Origin: JADCCX01 sp031373545
GTDB lineage: Bacteria > Pseudomonadota > Alphaproteobacteria > Rhizobiales > Beijerinckiaceae
Assembly (NCBI GenBank): GCA_031373545.1
Contig: JANMMT010000029.1
Coordinates: 1 to 64,000, forward strand
Length of the DNA stretch: 64,000 nucleotides
Direction of reading: 5' to 3'
Part shown: positions 16,897 through 25,559 of the stretch, one piece after another
Numbering within the stretch: the first letter of the stretch is position 1
How the letters are laid out: every line of letters starts with the position of its first letter
Notes under the pieces: generated by a model
The model's input: the letters and a program-made list of their open reading frames with translations, nothing else
Database searches by the model: none
What the model was told of the DNA's origin: nothing
Program-made: the position numbers and the translations under genes

Positions 16897-18075
16897 TCAG
16901 GCGAAAGCGCTGGTTGCGGCCCGTTCAGTCGCGCGCGGGGGCTGTGCAAGGGGTGAGATCGAGCCGCCGCCCAGCACGCGGGCATCTGGCGCGGTCGACT
17001 CGTAGAGCACGCAGGCTTGCCCAGGCGCGACGCCCTCCTCGGGATCGAAGAGCTCGACGATCATCTCCCCGCCGCACAGGCGCAGCAGGCCGGGCTTGGG
17101 CGCACGGGCCGAGCGCACGCGGGCGGCAATTTCCACGCCGTCCGCCGGCCAGAAGTCCGGGGCGACATCGCCCAGCCAGTTGACCTCCCGCAGGCGCAGC
17201 GCACGGGCTTGGAGCGCTGCGCGCGGACCGACGATGATGCGCCGGGCCGCCGCATCGATGCGCACGACATAGAGCGGGTCTGCCGCCGCGATGCCGAGGC
17301 CCTTGCGCTGGCCGACGGTGTAGCCAATGACCCCTGCATGGTGGCCGAGGACGCGGCCATCCAGATGCACGATCTCGCCAGGTTCCGCCGCATCGGGCCG
17401 CAGCTTCTGCACCAGTTCGGCGTAACGACCCTCGGGCACGAAGCAGATGTCCTGGCTGTCTGATTTTTCAGCCACCTCCAACCCGTATTTGCGGGCAAGC
17501 GCACGCGTCTCGTCCTTGCTGGTCAGGTGCCCCAGCGGAAAGCGCAGGAGATCGAGCTGTGACTGCGTGGTGGCATACAGGAAATAGCTCTGATCACGGT
17601 CGGGGTCCGCCGCCCGCACCAGGGCGCGATGGCCGCCTGGGCCCAACCGGCTCTGCACATAATGACCCGTCGCCAGCACGTCGGCCCCCAGCTCGCGCGC
17701 GGTGGTCAGCAAATCGCGGAACTTCACGCGCCTGTTGCATTCCACGCAAGGGATCGGCGTCTCGCCCGCCACGTAACTGTCGACGAAGCGATCGATCACC
17801 TCCTGGCGAAAGCGCGTTTCGTAATCGAGCACGTAATGCGGAATGCCGATGCGATCAGCCACATTGCGGGCATCGTGAATGTCCTGCCCTGCGCAGCACG
17901 CGCCCTTGCGGTGGATCGCCGCCCCGTGATCATAAAGCTGCAAGGTGACGCCGATGACCTCATAGCCTTCGTCCGCCAGCATGGCCGCAACGACGGACGA
18001 ATCCACTCCGCCCGACATGGCAACGACCACGCGGGTTTCATGAGGAGCCTTGGGCAGATCGAGTGAATTCAGCAT
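16897..18075 (-). CDS. mnmA: tRNA-specific 2-thiouridylase MnmA
   Basis: A 392-residue enzyme that makes 2-thiouridine at wobble U34 of tRNA Lys, Glu and Gln. The PP-loop SGGVDSSVVA is near residue 21-30, the first catalytic cysteine is in PIPCVECNR and the second in SDSQDICFVPEG. The C-terminal barrel is complete. I chose the ATG at 18075 with AGAGG upstream; a start at 18108 would add 11 residues. Confidence 0.95.
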   Translation of the reverse strand: MLNSLDLPKAPHETRVVVAMSGGVDSSVVAAMLADEGYEVIGVTLQLYDHGAAIHRKGACCAGQDIHDARNVADRIGIPHYVLDYETRFRQEVIDRFVDSYVAGETPIPCVECNRRVKFRDLLTTARELGADVLATGHYVQSRLGPGGHRALVRAADPDRDQSYFLYATTQSQLDLLRFPLGHLTSKDETRALARKYGLEVAEKSDSQDICFVPEGRYAELVQKLRPDAAEPGEIVHLDGRVLGHHAGVIGYTVGQRKGLGIAAADPLYVVRIDAAARRIIVGPRAALQARALRLREVNWLGDVAPDFWPADGVEIAARVRSARAPKPGLLRLCGGEMIVELFDPEEGVAPGQACVLYESTAPDARVLGGGSISPLAQPPRATERAATSAFA

Positions 18076-18260
18076 AATGCCAACCTCTAGCGGTTTCCGC
18101 ACCCGCATGAAAGAGGCGGATCAAGCGGCAAATATTGCCGGGAAGAGCGCAAGCTGCCGGGTCGGCGCGCGCGCGCATTGCACTAACAAATTGATGTGAA
18201 ACGCTTTTTTATTGGCCCCGCGCTTGCAAAACCTTTTGGGCGAAGTTGCGTGGAGTTTTC

Positions 18261-19712
18261 ATGTCAATGCCATCGGCCACAACCCAGATGCTGGAACTCA
18301 ATACCGCACGCGGGACAAGGCAGGGCGCGGCTGTGCGCCGTGGACCTCCCCCACCGCCCGCGCCCGGCTTCGCCCTGGCGCTGAAAGACACCGCTGGCAC
18401 GCAGCCGGTCGCGCCCTCGCAGCGCAGCACCGATATGGTGCGCTCCGACAAGGTTGGCCCCCGGCCCTGGTCGGACGACCGCAAGGTCGAGCCCAAGGTG
18501 CACACCTATTCATATCGGTCGGACCGCTCCGACGACCGCATCTTCCGGTCAGCGGATACGAAATACGCCGATCAGACAACGGCGTCACAGGATGACACGG
18601 ACACCGCGCTGCGGGCCAAACCCGCATCCGACGTCGCGCAGGATGGCGGAGCCGGTCCGCGCCGCGAATCGAAGGACGACACCAGCGTTCCGCAAGATAT
18701 GGCCAAGACGGCTTCATCCGAACTTTCAAACGCCGCGCCAAGCGCCGCCCTCCCCCTGCCTATCCTTGATGTGGCGGTGCAGACCCCCCTTGTGCCCGCC
18801 GCCCCCCCGCTTGTGGCAAGCGTTCAGCTGCCCGTAACCACCCCGCCCGATGCATCAGCCATCGTTGCCACGGCTGTGCCGCAAGCCGCCAAAGGCATCG
18901 CCTCCGCCAAGCTTGGCGTGGCAACTGAAACCGCGACCAAGGAGAGCGCAAACACGGCCCGAACGGGCGCGCTTGAGGGCGATAGCCTTTTGCAAAGCGC
19001 CACACCCCTGCTCGCCACCGTGAAGGCGTTGGGCGGCAAAACCGACACCCTTGAGGGCAAGACAAGCGGCACGGAACAAGCCACCCCAAGCGGCGCGGAG
19101 ACCAAGACTGCCAAACCCGGCGACGTTGTAAAATCTGATTTTGCTGTCACGCTGGCGCAGGCCTTTGCCAAGACAGAAGGTGCTGATGCATCGCAGAGCA
19201 GCGTCCTCACCGCGCCCGCTCAGGTTCAAGCACGGGAGATTGCACAAAGCGGTGCGCCGCAAACCACGGCCCCTCTCGCACGCGCTGACCAACCCGTGCC
19301 TCTGCAAGCGCTGGCGGTGGAAGTGGGCATGCGCGCCATGCGCGGCTCGAAGGAATTTCAAATCCGCCTTGATCCTGAAGATTTGGGCCGCATCGATGTG
19401 CGCCTTGAGATCGACGACAGCGGCGGGGTGCAGGCCAAGCTCGTGGTGGAGCGCGTGGACACGCTCCACATGCTCCAACGCGACGCCAAGACTTTAGAGC
19501 GCGCCTTCGATCAGGCGGGGCTCAAGACCAATCCGGATGGCCTGCAGTTCTCGTTGAAAAGCGACAGCCAGAACGGGCGCGGGCAGCAGGGTGGCCAGGA
19601 CGGGCCAACCAGCACCAGCCGCATGACCGTTGAAGCCCCCCTTGAGGCTTTCGACACACGCACCCTTGCCTACCGCATTCCGGGTTCGGGTGCGGTCGAC
19701 ATCAGCATCTGA
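18261..19712 (+). CDS. fliK: Flagellar hook-length control protein FliK
   Basis: A 483-residue protein. The first 330 residues are low-complexity, rich in Ala, Thr and Pro, as in the FliK ruler region. The C-terminal domain (about 350-440) has the family pattern GSKEFQIRLDPEDLGRIDVRLEIDDSGGVQAKLVVE followed by TLERAFDQAGLKT. FliK is exported by the flagellar apparatus and switches its specificity when the hook is complete. GGAG lies five bases before the ATG at 18261. It is directly followed by flgD, which supports the call. Confidence 0.9.
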   Translation: MSMPSATTQMLELNTARGTRQGAAVRRGPPPPPAPGFALALKDTAGTQPVAPSQRSTDMVRSDKVGPRPWSDDRKVEPKVHTYSYRSDRSDDRIFRSADTKYADQTTASQDDTDTALRAKPASDVAQDGGAGPRRESKDDTSVPQDMAKTASSELSNAAPSAALPLPILDVAVQTPLVPAAPPLVASVQLPVTTPPDASAIVATAVPQAAKGIASAKLGVATETATKESANTARTGALEGDSLLQSATPLLATVKALGGKTDTLEGKTSGTEQATPSGAETKTAKPGDVVKSDFAVTLAQAFAKTEGADASQSSVLTAPAQVQAREIAQSGAPQTTAPLARADQPVPLQALAVEVGMRAMRGSKEFQIRLDPEDLGRIDVRLEIDDSGGVQAKLVVERVDTLHMLQRDAKTLERAFDQAGLKTNPDGLQFSLKSDSQNGRGQQGGQDGPTSTSRMTVEAPLEAFDTRTLAYRIPGSGAVDISI

Positions 19713-19724
19713 GGAGAGACAAAC

Positions 19725-20486
19725 ATGTCTACGGGTAACAATGTCTCCATCGCCAGCAGCGCCGCGCGCCTCGCCGCAAGCGCCACCAACGCCACAATGT
19801 CCAGCGCGACCTCGGCCAGCGCGACATCAACGAACGACAGATCGCGTAAATCCATTGCGGATAACTTCGATGCATTCTTGTCGTTGCTCACCACGCAGCT
19901 CAAGAACCAGAGCCCGCTGGATCCGCTGGATGCCAACCAGTTCACCCAGCAACTCGTGCAGTTCTCGGGCGTGGAGCAACAGCTCAAGACCAACGATCAA
20001 TTGGCCATGCTGGTGAAGAATTCCACTGGCAGCAGCAGCACGAAGCTCAACCCCGCCTCGGCCGCGGCCTTGATCGGGCGGCGCGTTTCTGCCGACGCCT
20101 CGACCCAGCGCCTCGGCCGGGACGCCAACAACCTGCCGCGCGGGGAGTTTCCCGTGAACGTGCCCACGGGCTACAGCAACTTTGAAGTCACCATCACCAA
20201 CAAAGCGGGGCAAGAGGTGTTCAAGGGGCCCTGGCGGCCCACAGGCACCGGCGAGCAGGTGCTGACCTGGGACGGCCGCAGCAGCAACGGCACCGCCGTT
20301 GATCCGGCGGGAGAATACACCGTTGCCGTCACAGGCCAGACACCCAACGGGCTGAAAGCGCTGCTTTCCTCCGAGCGCAGCGGCATCGTGACCGCTGTTG
20401 ATCTCTCGGGATCGGAAGAAATGGTGCAGTTCGGCAGCTACACGCTGCCCCTCTCGCGCATCAAGAAGGTGTCGAGCGGGGTGTGA
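19725..20486 (+). CDS. flgD: Flagellar hook assembly (capping) protein FlgD
   Basis: A 253-residue protein with the FlgD N-domain DNFDAFLSLLTTQLKNQSPLDPLDANQFTQQLVQFSGVEQQLKTN (positions about 47-92) and a C-terminal FlgD Ig/tudor-like domain including WDGRSSNGTAVDPAGEYTV. FlgD caps the growing hook. The Ser/Ala/Thr-rich N-terminus is a flagellar export signal. The gene starts 12 bases after fliK and ends at a terminator. No other flagellar genes are in the window. Confidence 0.95.
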   Translation: MSTGNNVSIASSAARLAASATNATMSSATSASATSTNDRSRKSIADNFDAFLSLLTTQLKNQSPLDPLDANQFTQQLVQFSGVEQQLKTNDQLAMLVKNSTGSSSTKLNPASAAALIGRRVSADASTQRLGRDANNLPRGEFPVNVPTGYSNFEVTITNKAGQEVFKGPWRPTGTGEQVLTWDGRSSNGTAVDPAGEYTVAVTGQTPNGLKALLSSERSGIVTAVDLSGSEEMVQFGSYTLPLSRIKKVSSGV

Positions 20487-20510
20487 TGCACTTCTGATTG
20501 AAGCAACAAA

Positions 20511-20537
20511 AAAGGGCGGCCCGTGAGCCGCCCTTTT
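20511..20537. terminator. Terminator between flgD and groEL
   Basis: A 9-bp stem AAGGGCGGC / GCCGCCCTT with loop CCGTGA, flanked by A and T tracts on both sides, between convergent flgD and groEL. Confidence 0.85.
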
Positions 20538-20578
20538 CCTTATCTACTTGAAGCGTTGGATCAGAAATCCGACCTTGA

Positions 20579-22219
20579 TCAGAAGTCCATACCGCCGCCG
20601 CCGGGCATGCCGCCGCCGCCCATGGACGGTGCGTCCTTCTTGGGGGCTTCGGCGATCATGGCTTCCGTGGTGATCAGCAGGCCAGCCACCGAGGCGGCGT
20701 CCTGGATCGCGGTGCGCACGACCTTGGTGGGGTCGATGATGCCGGCCTTGAACAGGTCGCCGTAAACGCCCTTCTGCGAGTCGTAGCCATAGGCGTAGTC
20801 GGTGCTTTCCATCAGCTTGCCCACGATCACGGCGGAATCGTCTCCGGCGTTCTCGATGATCTGGCGGGCTGGTGAGGTCAGCGCCTTGCGCACGATGTCC
20901 ACGCCGATGCGCTGCTCGTCGTTGATGGGCTTGAGCTTGGCGAGGCTGGCCACCGCACGCAGCAGCGCCACGCCGCCACCGGGCAGCACGCCTTCTTCCA
21001 CCGCCGCACGGGTGGCGTTGAGGGCGTCATCCACGCGGTCCTTCTTTTCCTTGACTTCGATTTCCGTCGCGCCGCCCACGCGGATGACGGCGACGCCGCC
21101 CGCCAGCTTGGCCAGACGCTCCTGGAGCTTCTCGCGGTCATAGTCAGAGGTGGTGTCCTCAACCTGGGCCTTGATCTGCGCCACGCGGGCTTCGATGTCC
21201 TTTTTCTTGCCGGCACCGGCCACGATGGTGGTGTTCTCTTTTTCAATCCGCACCTTCTTGGCGCGGCCGAGATCCTTGATCGTGATGGTTTCGAGCTTGA
21301 TGCCGAGGTCTTCGGAAATCATCGTGCCGCCCGTGAGGATGGCGATGTCTTCCAGCATGGCCTTGCGGCGGTCGCCGAAGCCCGGTGCCTTGACGGCTGC
21401 GATCTTGAGGCCGCCGCGCAGCTTGTTGACGACGAGCGTGGCCAGAGCCTCGCCTTCCACGTCTTCCGCGATGATGAGGAGCGGCTTGCCGCCCTGCACC
21501 ACGGCTTCCAGGATTGGCAGCATGGGCTGGAGCGAGGAGAGCTTCTTCTCATGGATGAGGATGTAGGGGTCTTCGAGTTCGGCGATCATCTTCTCGGCGT
21601 TGGTGATGAAGTACGGCGAGAGATAGCCACGGTCGAACTGCATGCCTTCGACCACATCAAGCTCGGTCTCGGCGGTCTTGGCTTCTTCGACGGTGATCAC
21701 ACCCTCGTTGCCGACCTTCTGCATCGCGTCGGAGATCATCTTGCCGACGGTGGCATCGCCGTTGGCGGAAATGGTGCCGACCTGTGCCACTTCCGCGTTG
21801 GACGTGACCTTCTTGGAATTCTTCTTGAGGTCCGCCACAACGGCTTCGACCGCAAGGTCGATGCCGCGCTTGAGGTCCATCGGGTTCATGCCCGCGGCCA
21901 CAGCCTTGGCGCCTTCACGGACGATGGACTGCGCCAGCACGGTCGCGGTGGTGGTGCCGTCACCGGCGTGGTCATTCTGTCGCGAGGCCACTTCGCGCAC
22001 CATCTGCGCGCCCATGTTCTCGAAACGGTCCGAGAGCTCGATTTCCTTGGCGACGGTGACGCCGTCCTTGGTGATGCGCGGGGAACCGAACGACTTTTCG
22101 ATCACGACGTTGCGGCCCTTGGGACCGAGCGTGACTTTCACGGCGTTGGCGAGGATGTCGACGCCGCGCAGCATGCGGTCGCGCGCGTCGGAGGAGAACT
22201 TGACGTCTTTGGCAGCCAT
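20579..22219 (-). CDS. groL: Chaperonin GroEL
   Basis: A 546-residue 60-kDa chaperonin of full length: MAAKDVKFSSDARDRMLRG at the start, ATP-binding GDGTTTATVLA, and the GGM-rich tail GGGGMPGGGGMDF. It forms the double-ring folding chamber with GroES. AAGGACAG precedes the ATG. Together with groES it forms the usual two-gene operon; only 54 bases separate them. Confidence 0.98.
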   Translation of the reverse strand: MAAKDVKFSSDARDRMLRGVDILANAVKVTLGPKGRNVVIEKSFGSPRITKDGVTVAKEIELSDRFENMGAQMVREVASRQNDHAGDGTTTATVLAQSIVREGAKAVAAGMNPMDLKRGIDLAVEAVVADLKKNSKKVTSNAEVAQVGTISANGDATVGKMISDAMQKVGNEGVITVEEAKTAETELDVVEGMQFDRGYLSPYFITNAEKMIAELEDPYILIHEKKLSSLQPMLPILEAVVQGGKPLLIIAEDVEGEALATLVVNKLRGGLKIAAVKAPGFGDRRKAMLEDIAILTGGTMISEDLGIKLETITIKDLGRAKKVRIEKENTTIVAGAGKKKDIEARVAQIKAQVEDTTSDYDREKLQERLAKLAGGVAVIRVGGATEIEVKEKKDRVDDALNATRAAVEEGVLPGGGVALLRAVASLAKLKPINDEQRIGVDIVRKALTSPARQIIENAGDDSAVIVGKLMESTDYAYGYDSQKGVYGDLFKAGIIDPTKVVRTAIQDAASVAGLLITTEAMIAEAPKKDAPSMGGGGMPGGGGMDF

Positions 22220-22273
22220 TGGACTGTCCTTTCAGTGCGGTTGAAACGGGAAGAAGGCGAAGAGGGGCGAGAA

Positions 22274-22564
22274 TTACTTCTCGATCACGCCCATGATGTC
22301 GGATTCCTTCATGATCAGGAGATCCTTGCCGTCAATTTTGACTTCGGTGCCCGACCACTTGCCGAACAGGACGCGGTCGCCCTTCTTCAGGTCGAGCGGA
22401 ACAAGCTTGCCGGCTTCATCTCGGCCGCCGGGGCCAACACCGACGACTTCGCCTTCTTGCGGCTTTTCCTTGGCGGTATCTGGAATGATGATGCCACCCT
22501 TGGTCTTGTCGTCGCCATCGAGGCGGCGGACAACAACACGGTCATGGAGAGGACGAAACTTCAT
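22274..22564 (-). CDS. groS: Co-chaperonin GroES
   Basis: A 96-residue protein starting MKFRPLHDRVVVRRLDGDDKTKGGIIIPDTAKEKPQ, which contains the mobile loop, and ending LLIMKESDIMGVIEK. It caps the GroEL ring. GAGG lies five bases before the ATG. A CIRCE-like element lies 58-84 bases upstream, suggesting HrcA repression. Confidence 0.98.
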   Translation of the reverse strand: MKFRPLHDRVVVRRLDGDDKTKGGIIIPDTAKEKPQEGEVVGVGPGGRDEAGKLVPLDLKKGDRVLFGKWSGTEVKIDGKDLLIMKESDIMGVIEK

Positions 22565-22621
22565 AAGTTCCTCGTTTGATTGAGGCCGGACGAGAGCGCC
22601 CGGCGTTTGTTGAAAAGTCTG

Positions 22622-22648
22622 TTAGCACTCACCACAGGCGAGTGCCAC
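22622..22648 (-). promoter_or_regulatory. CIRCE-like HrcA operator of groESL
   Basis: TTAGCACTC-N9-GAGTGCCAC. The left half matches the CIRCE consensus at all nine bases; the right half matches GAGTGC and then departs at two of the last three. Position between the promoter region and groES is as expected. No hrcA gene is in the window. Confidence 0.8.
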
Positions 22649-22696
22649 GACGACCGCGATATGATGCCGACGGCGCTGCGAGTCAAGAGTTTCCCT

Positions 22697-22789
22697 GTTT
22701 CTGGTCCATCACTTTTCTGGTCCATCACGCTCCCGCCCGTCACTTTCCGATCCATCACGTTCCCGCCCGTCACTTTTCTGGCCCGTCAT
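22697..22789. repeat. Six-copy 15/16-bp tandem array upstream of groESL
   Basis: Units ending in CCATCAC or CCGTCAC occur at 22706, 22722, 22737, 22752, 22767 and 22783, with spacings 16, 15, 15, 15 and 16. The variable part alternates between TTTTCTGGT-like and TCCCGCC-like forms. It lies beyond the CIRCE-like site on the groES side and before the divergent acyl-CoA synthetase gene. The 314-base gap (22565-22878) holds no other gene. Confidence 0.88.
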
Positions 22790-22878
22790 TGCCAAATCGC
22801 GATGCGCCTCTAGTTAGCCACTTCGATACAACCGGGTGATAAAAACCGGATGCGAAAATTGGGGTGGGAGGACGGCGT

Positions 22879-24588
22879 TTGAACCTGAATGGCCAGAGCG
22901 ACGGGCCCCCTGTGGGGTTGCCCGCGACGATGAATGACCTGCATCTGGTCGGAGATATCGCCCACGCAGCCGCGCAGACCTACGGCGCAAAGACAGCCTA
23001 CACCGTCGTCATGCCCAACGGAATGTACGGCAAGATCAGCTTCACCGAAGTCGACCAACTGTCTGACGATTTTGCTGTCTATCTGCGCGAGGATCTCGGC
23101 CTCGAGGCGGGAGACCGGGTGGCTCTGCAGGTGCCCAATGGCCTCACCTTCCCCATCGCGGCCTTTGGCATTGCCAAGGCGGGGCTCGTGCTGGTCAACA
23201 CCAACCCGCTCTACACCGGCGAAGAAATGGGGCGGCAGTTCGCAGATGCGGACATTCGCGCGTTGGTGATCATCGACATGTTCGCAGACAAGCTGACCCA
23301 GGCACAGGCCGTCTTTCCCATCGAGCATGTCATCATCGCGCGCATCAGCGAGCGGATGCCAAGGGCGATCCGCGGTCTTGTGCGCCTCGTGCAGCGCTAC
23401 TGGGATCGCTCGCTGCCGACCGTTGCCGGAGCCCATCATCTCTTCGCCGCAGCCTTGGCCAAGGGAGCCGAGCTGCGTGCCGCGCGCGGCATCCGCGTGG
23501 CCGATTACACAGCCAGCACGCGGGGCGCAGATGTCGCTGTCCTGCAATACACAGGGGGCACGACCGGCGTCGCGAAGGGCGCGATGCTCACCCATGCGAA
23601 CCTGATGTCGAACATAACGCAGGGGGAGACCTGCTTCAAAGGCGAGATACGCGCGGGGGAGGAGGTGATGCTCACCGCGCTGCCGCTGTATCATATCCTC
23701 GCCTTCACCGCGAACATGCTGATGTTTCACAAATGGGGGGCGCAGAACATTCTCATTCCGAACCCGCGCCCCATCGCCAACCTCAAGCGCGCGTTCGAAA
23801 ACCACAACATCACCTGGATGACCGGCGTGAACACGCTGTTCAACGCGCTGACCAACGAATTCTGGTTTGCGGAAGATCCGCCCCGTTCGCTGCGCGGGGT
23901 CGTGGCCGGCGGGATGGCGCTGCAGTCAAGCGTTGCAGAGCGTTTCAAGGCGATCACGGGCGTCGATGTGCTGGAGGGGTATGGCCTCACGGAGACCTCT
24001 CCCATCGTCACGTTCAACGCGCGCCAGAATTTCAAGCCGGGAACGATCGGCCAGGCCATGCCGCAAACCGAGATCCAGCTTGTGGATGACGCGGGGCGCG
24101 TGGTGGCTTTGGGCGAGCCGGGAGAACTGTGCGTGCGCGGCCCGCAGGTGATGGCCGGGTATTGGCAGAAGCCTGCCGAAACTGCCGAAACGCTGGTGAA
24201 CGGGTGGCTGAAGACAGGCGACATCGCCACGGTTGACGCCGATGGCTTCTACCGCATCGTCGACCGCAAGAAGGACATGATCCTTGTCTCGGGTTTCAAT
24301 GTCTATCCCAATGAGGTCGAGGATGTCCTGACAGCCCATCCCGGCGTCCTGGAGGCAGCCGTCATCGGATTGCCGGACGGCGCAGCGGGAGAAGCCGTCC
24401 ATGCCTATGTGGTGCTGCGCGGCGCCGGCGGACCGACCGCCGAGCAATTGCGCGCGCATTGCAAGGCGCATCTGACCGGATACAAGGTGCCAAGGCACGT
24501 GACGTTCCGCGAGAGCCTGCCGAAGTCGAATGTGGGCAAGATCCTGCGAAAAGATTTGCGCGCGGACGTTTCAGGGAAGGTGGCGTGA
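22879..24588 (+). CDS. fadD: Long-chain acyl-CoA synthetase (FadD-like AMP-binding enzyme)
   Basis: A roughly 569-residue ANL-family ligase: the P-loop-like YTGGTTGVAKGAMLTH, VLEGYGLTETSPI, GWLKTGDIATVDADGFYRIVDRKKDMI and the C-terminal catalytic lysine region PKSNVGKILRKDLR are all present. It activates fatty acids to acyl-CoA. The start is uncertain: TTG at 22879 has GGGAGG seven bases upstream; GTG at 22864 and ATG at 22930 are alternatives, the latter probably too short. The stop lies inside the 17-bp repeat array that precedes the next gene. Confidence 0.88.
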   Translation: MNLNGQSDGPPVGLPATMNDLHLVGDIAHAAAQTYGAKTAYTVVMPNGMYGKISFTEVDQLSDDFAVYLREDLGLEAGDRVALQVPNGLTFPIAAFGIAKAGLVLVNTNPLYTGEEMGRQFADADIRALVIIDMFADKLTQAQAVFPIEHVIIARISERMPRAIRGLVRLVQRYWDRSLPTVAGAHHLFAAALAKGAELRAARGIRVADYTASTRGADVAVLQYTGGTTGVAKGAMLTHANLMSNITQGETCFKGEIRAGEEVMLTALPLYHILAFTANMLMFHKWGAQNILIPNPRPIANLKRAFENHNITWMTGVNTLFNALTNEFWFAEDPPRSLRGVVAGGMALQSSVAERFKAITGVDVLEGYGLTETSPIVTFNARQNFKPGTIGQAMPQTEIQLVDDAGRVVALGEPGELCVRGPQVMAGYWQKPAETAETLVNGWLKTGDIATVDADGFYRIVDRKKDMILVSGFNVYPNEVEDVLTAHPGVLEAAVIGLPDGAAGEAVHAYVVLRGAGGPTAEQLRAHCKAHLTGYKVPRHVTFRESLPKSNVGKILRKDLRADVSGKVA

Positions 24589-24649
24589 CATGACAGGAGG
24601 CACGACATGGCAGGAAGCGTGACATGGCAGGAGGCGTGACATGGTAGGT
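24582..24649 (+). repeat. Four 17-bp tandem repeats, each with AGG-rich segment and ATG
   Basis: The unit GGCGTGACATGGCAGGA is repeated four times (24582, 24599, 24616, 24633) with one to three changes. Each unit carries an ATG (24590, 24607, 24624, 24641). Because 17 is not a multiple of 3, the ATGs fall in all three frames. The first unit contains the stop of the acyl-CoA synthetase gene and the last gives the start codon of the BASS transporter. Confidence 0.92.
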
Positions 24650-25549
24650 GGCTTCGAGCAGGCGGTTCTGGCCGCCATGATCTTCGTGATCATGCTGGGC
24701 ATGGGCGCGTCGCTCACCCCGCGTGATTTCATCATGGCCCTCAAGCGGCCTTATGGCATGCTGATCGGGCTGATCGCGCAGTATGGCTTCATGCCGCTGA
24801 TCGGACTCACGCTGGCCATGACGCTGCCTGTGTCCGACCCGGTCAAGCTCGGCATCATTGTCATGAGTTGCATGCCAGGCGGAACAACCTCGAACATCTT
24901 CACGTATTTCAGCCGCGGCAACCTTGCGCTGTCCGTGCTCATGACCATCAACTCGACCGTTTTTGGCATTGTGGCCATTCCACTCCTGATTGTGAGCTAC
25001 GTGGCCATTCTCAATGCCACCGGTGTACTTTCAATCGTGATTCCTGCCGAAAACATCATTGTCACGCTTGTGCTGCTGCTTGTTCCCGTGGTTGTTGGCA
25101 TGGCCATCCGCCGTTGGAATGCCAATGTTGGCGCGATCGTTGAATTCACAGGCAGTGGTTTGGGTCTGGTTTTCATACTGCTGCTGCTGGTCACTTGGGT
25201 GCCGCGCAACTGGCAATTTTTGATGAACACACCGATAGCGGTGTTCTTGGGCGTCATTGGTCTCGGTCTTTTGGGCTTTCTGGCGGGTTACATGTTTTCA
25301 AGAGCCTTGAAGCTACACCCACGCGATGCGCAAACCATTGCTCTTGAGATCGGCATTCAGAACGGGCCACTTGCCATCGCGATCGTGGTTTTCACCTTCG
25401 TTGGTCCGCTGCAGGCCATTCAGCAGCAGGTCATGGCCGTGCCGGCGCTCTACTCGCTGTTCATCGTGATCTCTTCAACGTTGCTGACCTTGTGGTTCCG
25501 CCGCGCGAATGCCGCCGGGGAGCAGAAGATGCCCGACGGGCTGCTGTGA
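24641..25549 (+). CDS. Bile acid:sodium symporter (BASS) family transporter
   Basis: A 302-residue membrane protein with nine or ten helices. Family marks are IVMSCMPGGTTSNIFTYFSRGNLALSV (about 76-102) and ALEIGIQNGPLAIAIV (about 232-247), the two crossover motifs of BASS carriers. Substrates in bacteria include organic anions and keto acids; the substrate here is unknown. The ATG at 24641 uses AGGAGG in the preceding repeat unit. It follows the acyl-CoA synthetase at 52 bases and is probably co-transcribed. Confidence 0.88.
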   Translation: MVGGFEQAVLAAMIFVIMLGMGASLTPRDFIMALKRPYGMLIGLIAQYGFMPLIGLTLAMTLPVSDPVKLGIIVMSCMPGGTTSNIFTYFSRGNLALSVLMTINSTVFGIVAIPLLIVSYVAILNATGVLSIVIPAENIIVTLVLLLVPVVVGMAIRRWNANVGAIVEFTGSGLGLVFILLLLVTWVPRNWQFLMNTPIAVFLGVIGLGLLGFLAGYMFSRALKLHPRDAQTIALEIGIQNGPLAIAIVVFTFVGPLQAIQQQVMAVPALYSLFIVISSTLLTLWFRRANAAGEQKMPDGLL

Positions 25550-25559
25550 CAGCACGCCG

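Noticed and set aside
16897..16985. N-terminal extension of the PmtA-like methyltransferase to 16985
   Set aside because: The added 35 residues overlap the mnmA 3' end, are not conserved in the family, and the ATG at 16880 begins the usual N-terminal helix.
22697..22789. CRISPR array
   Set aside because: The units are contiguous 15-16 bp repeats with no unique spacers of 30-40 bp, and no cas genes are present in the window.
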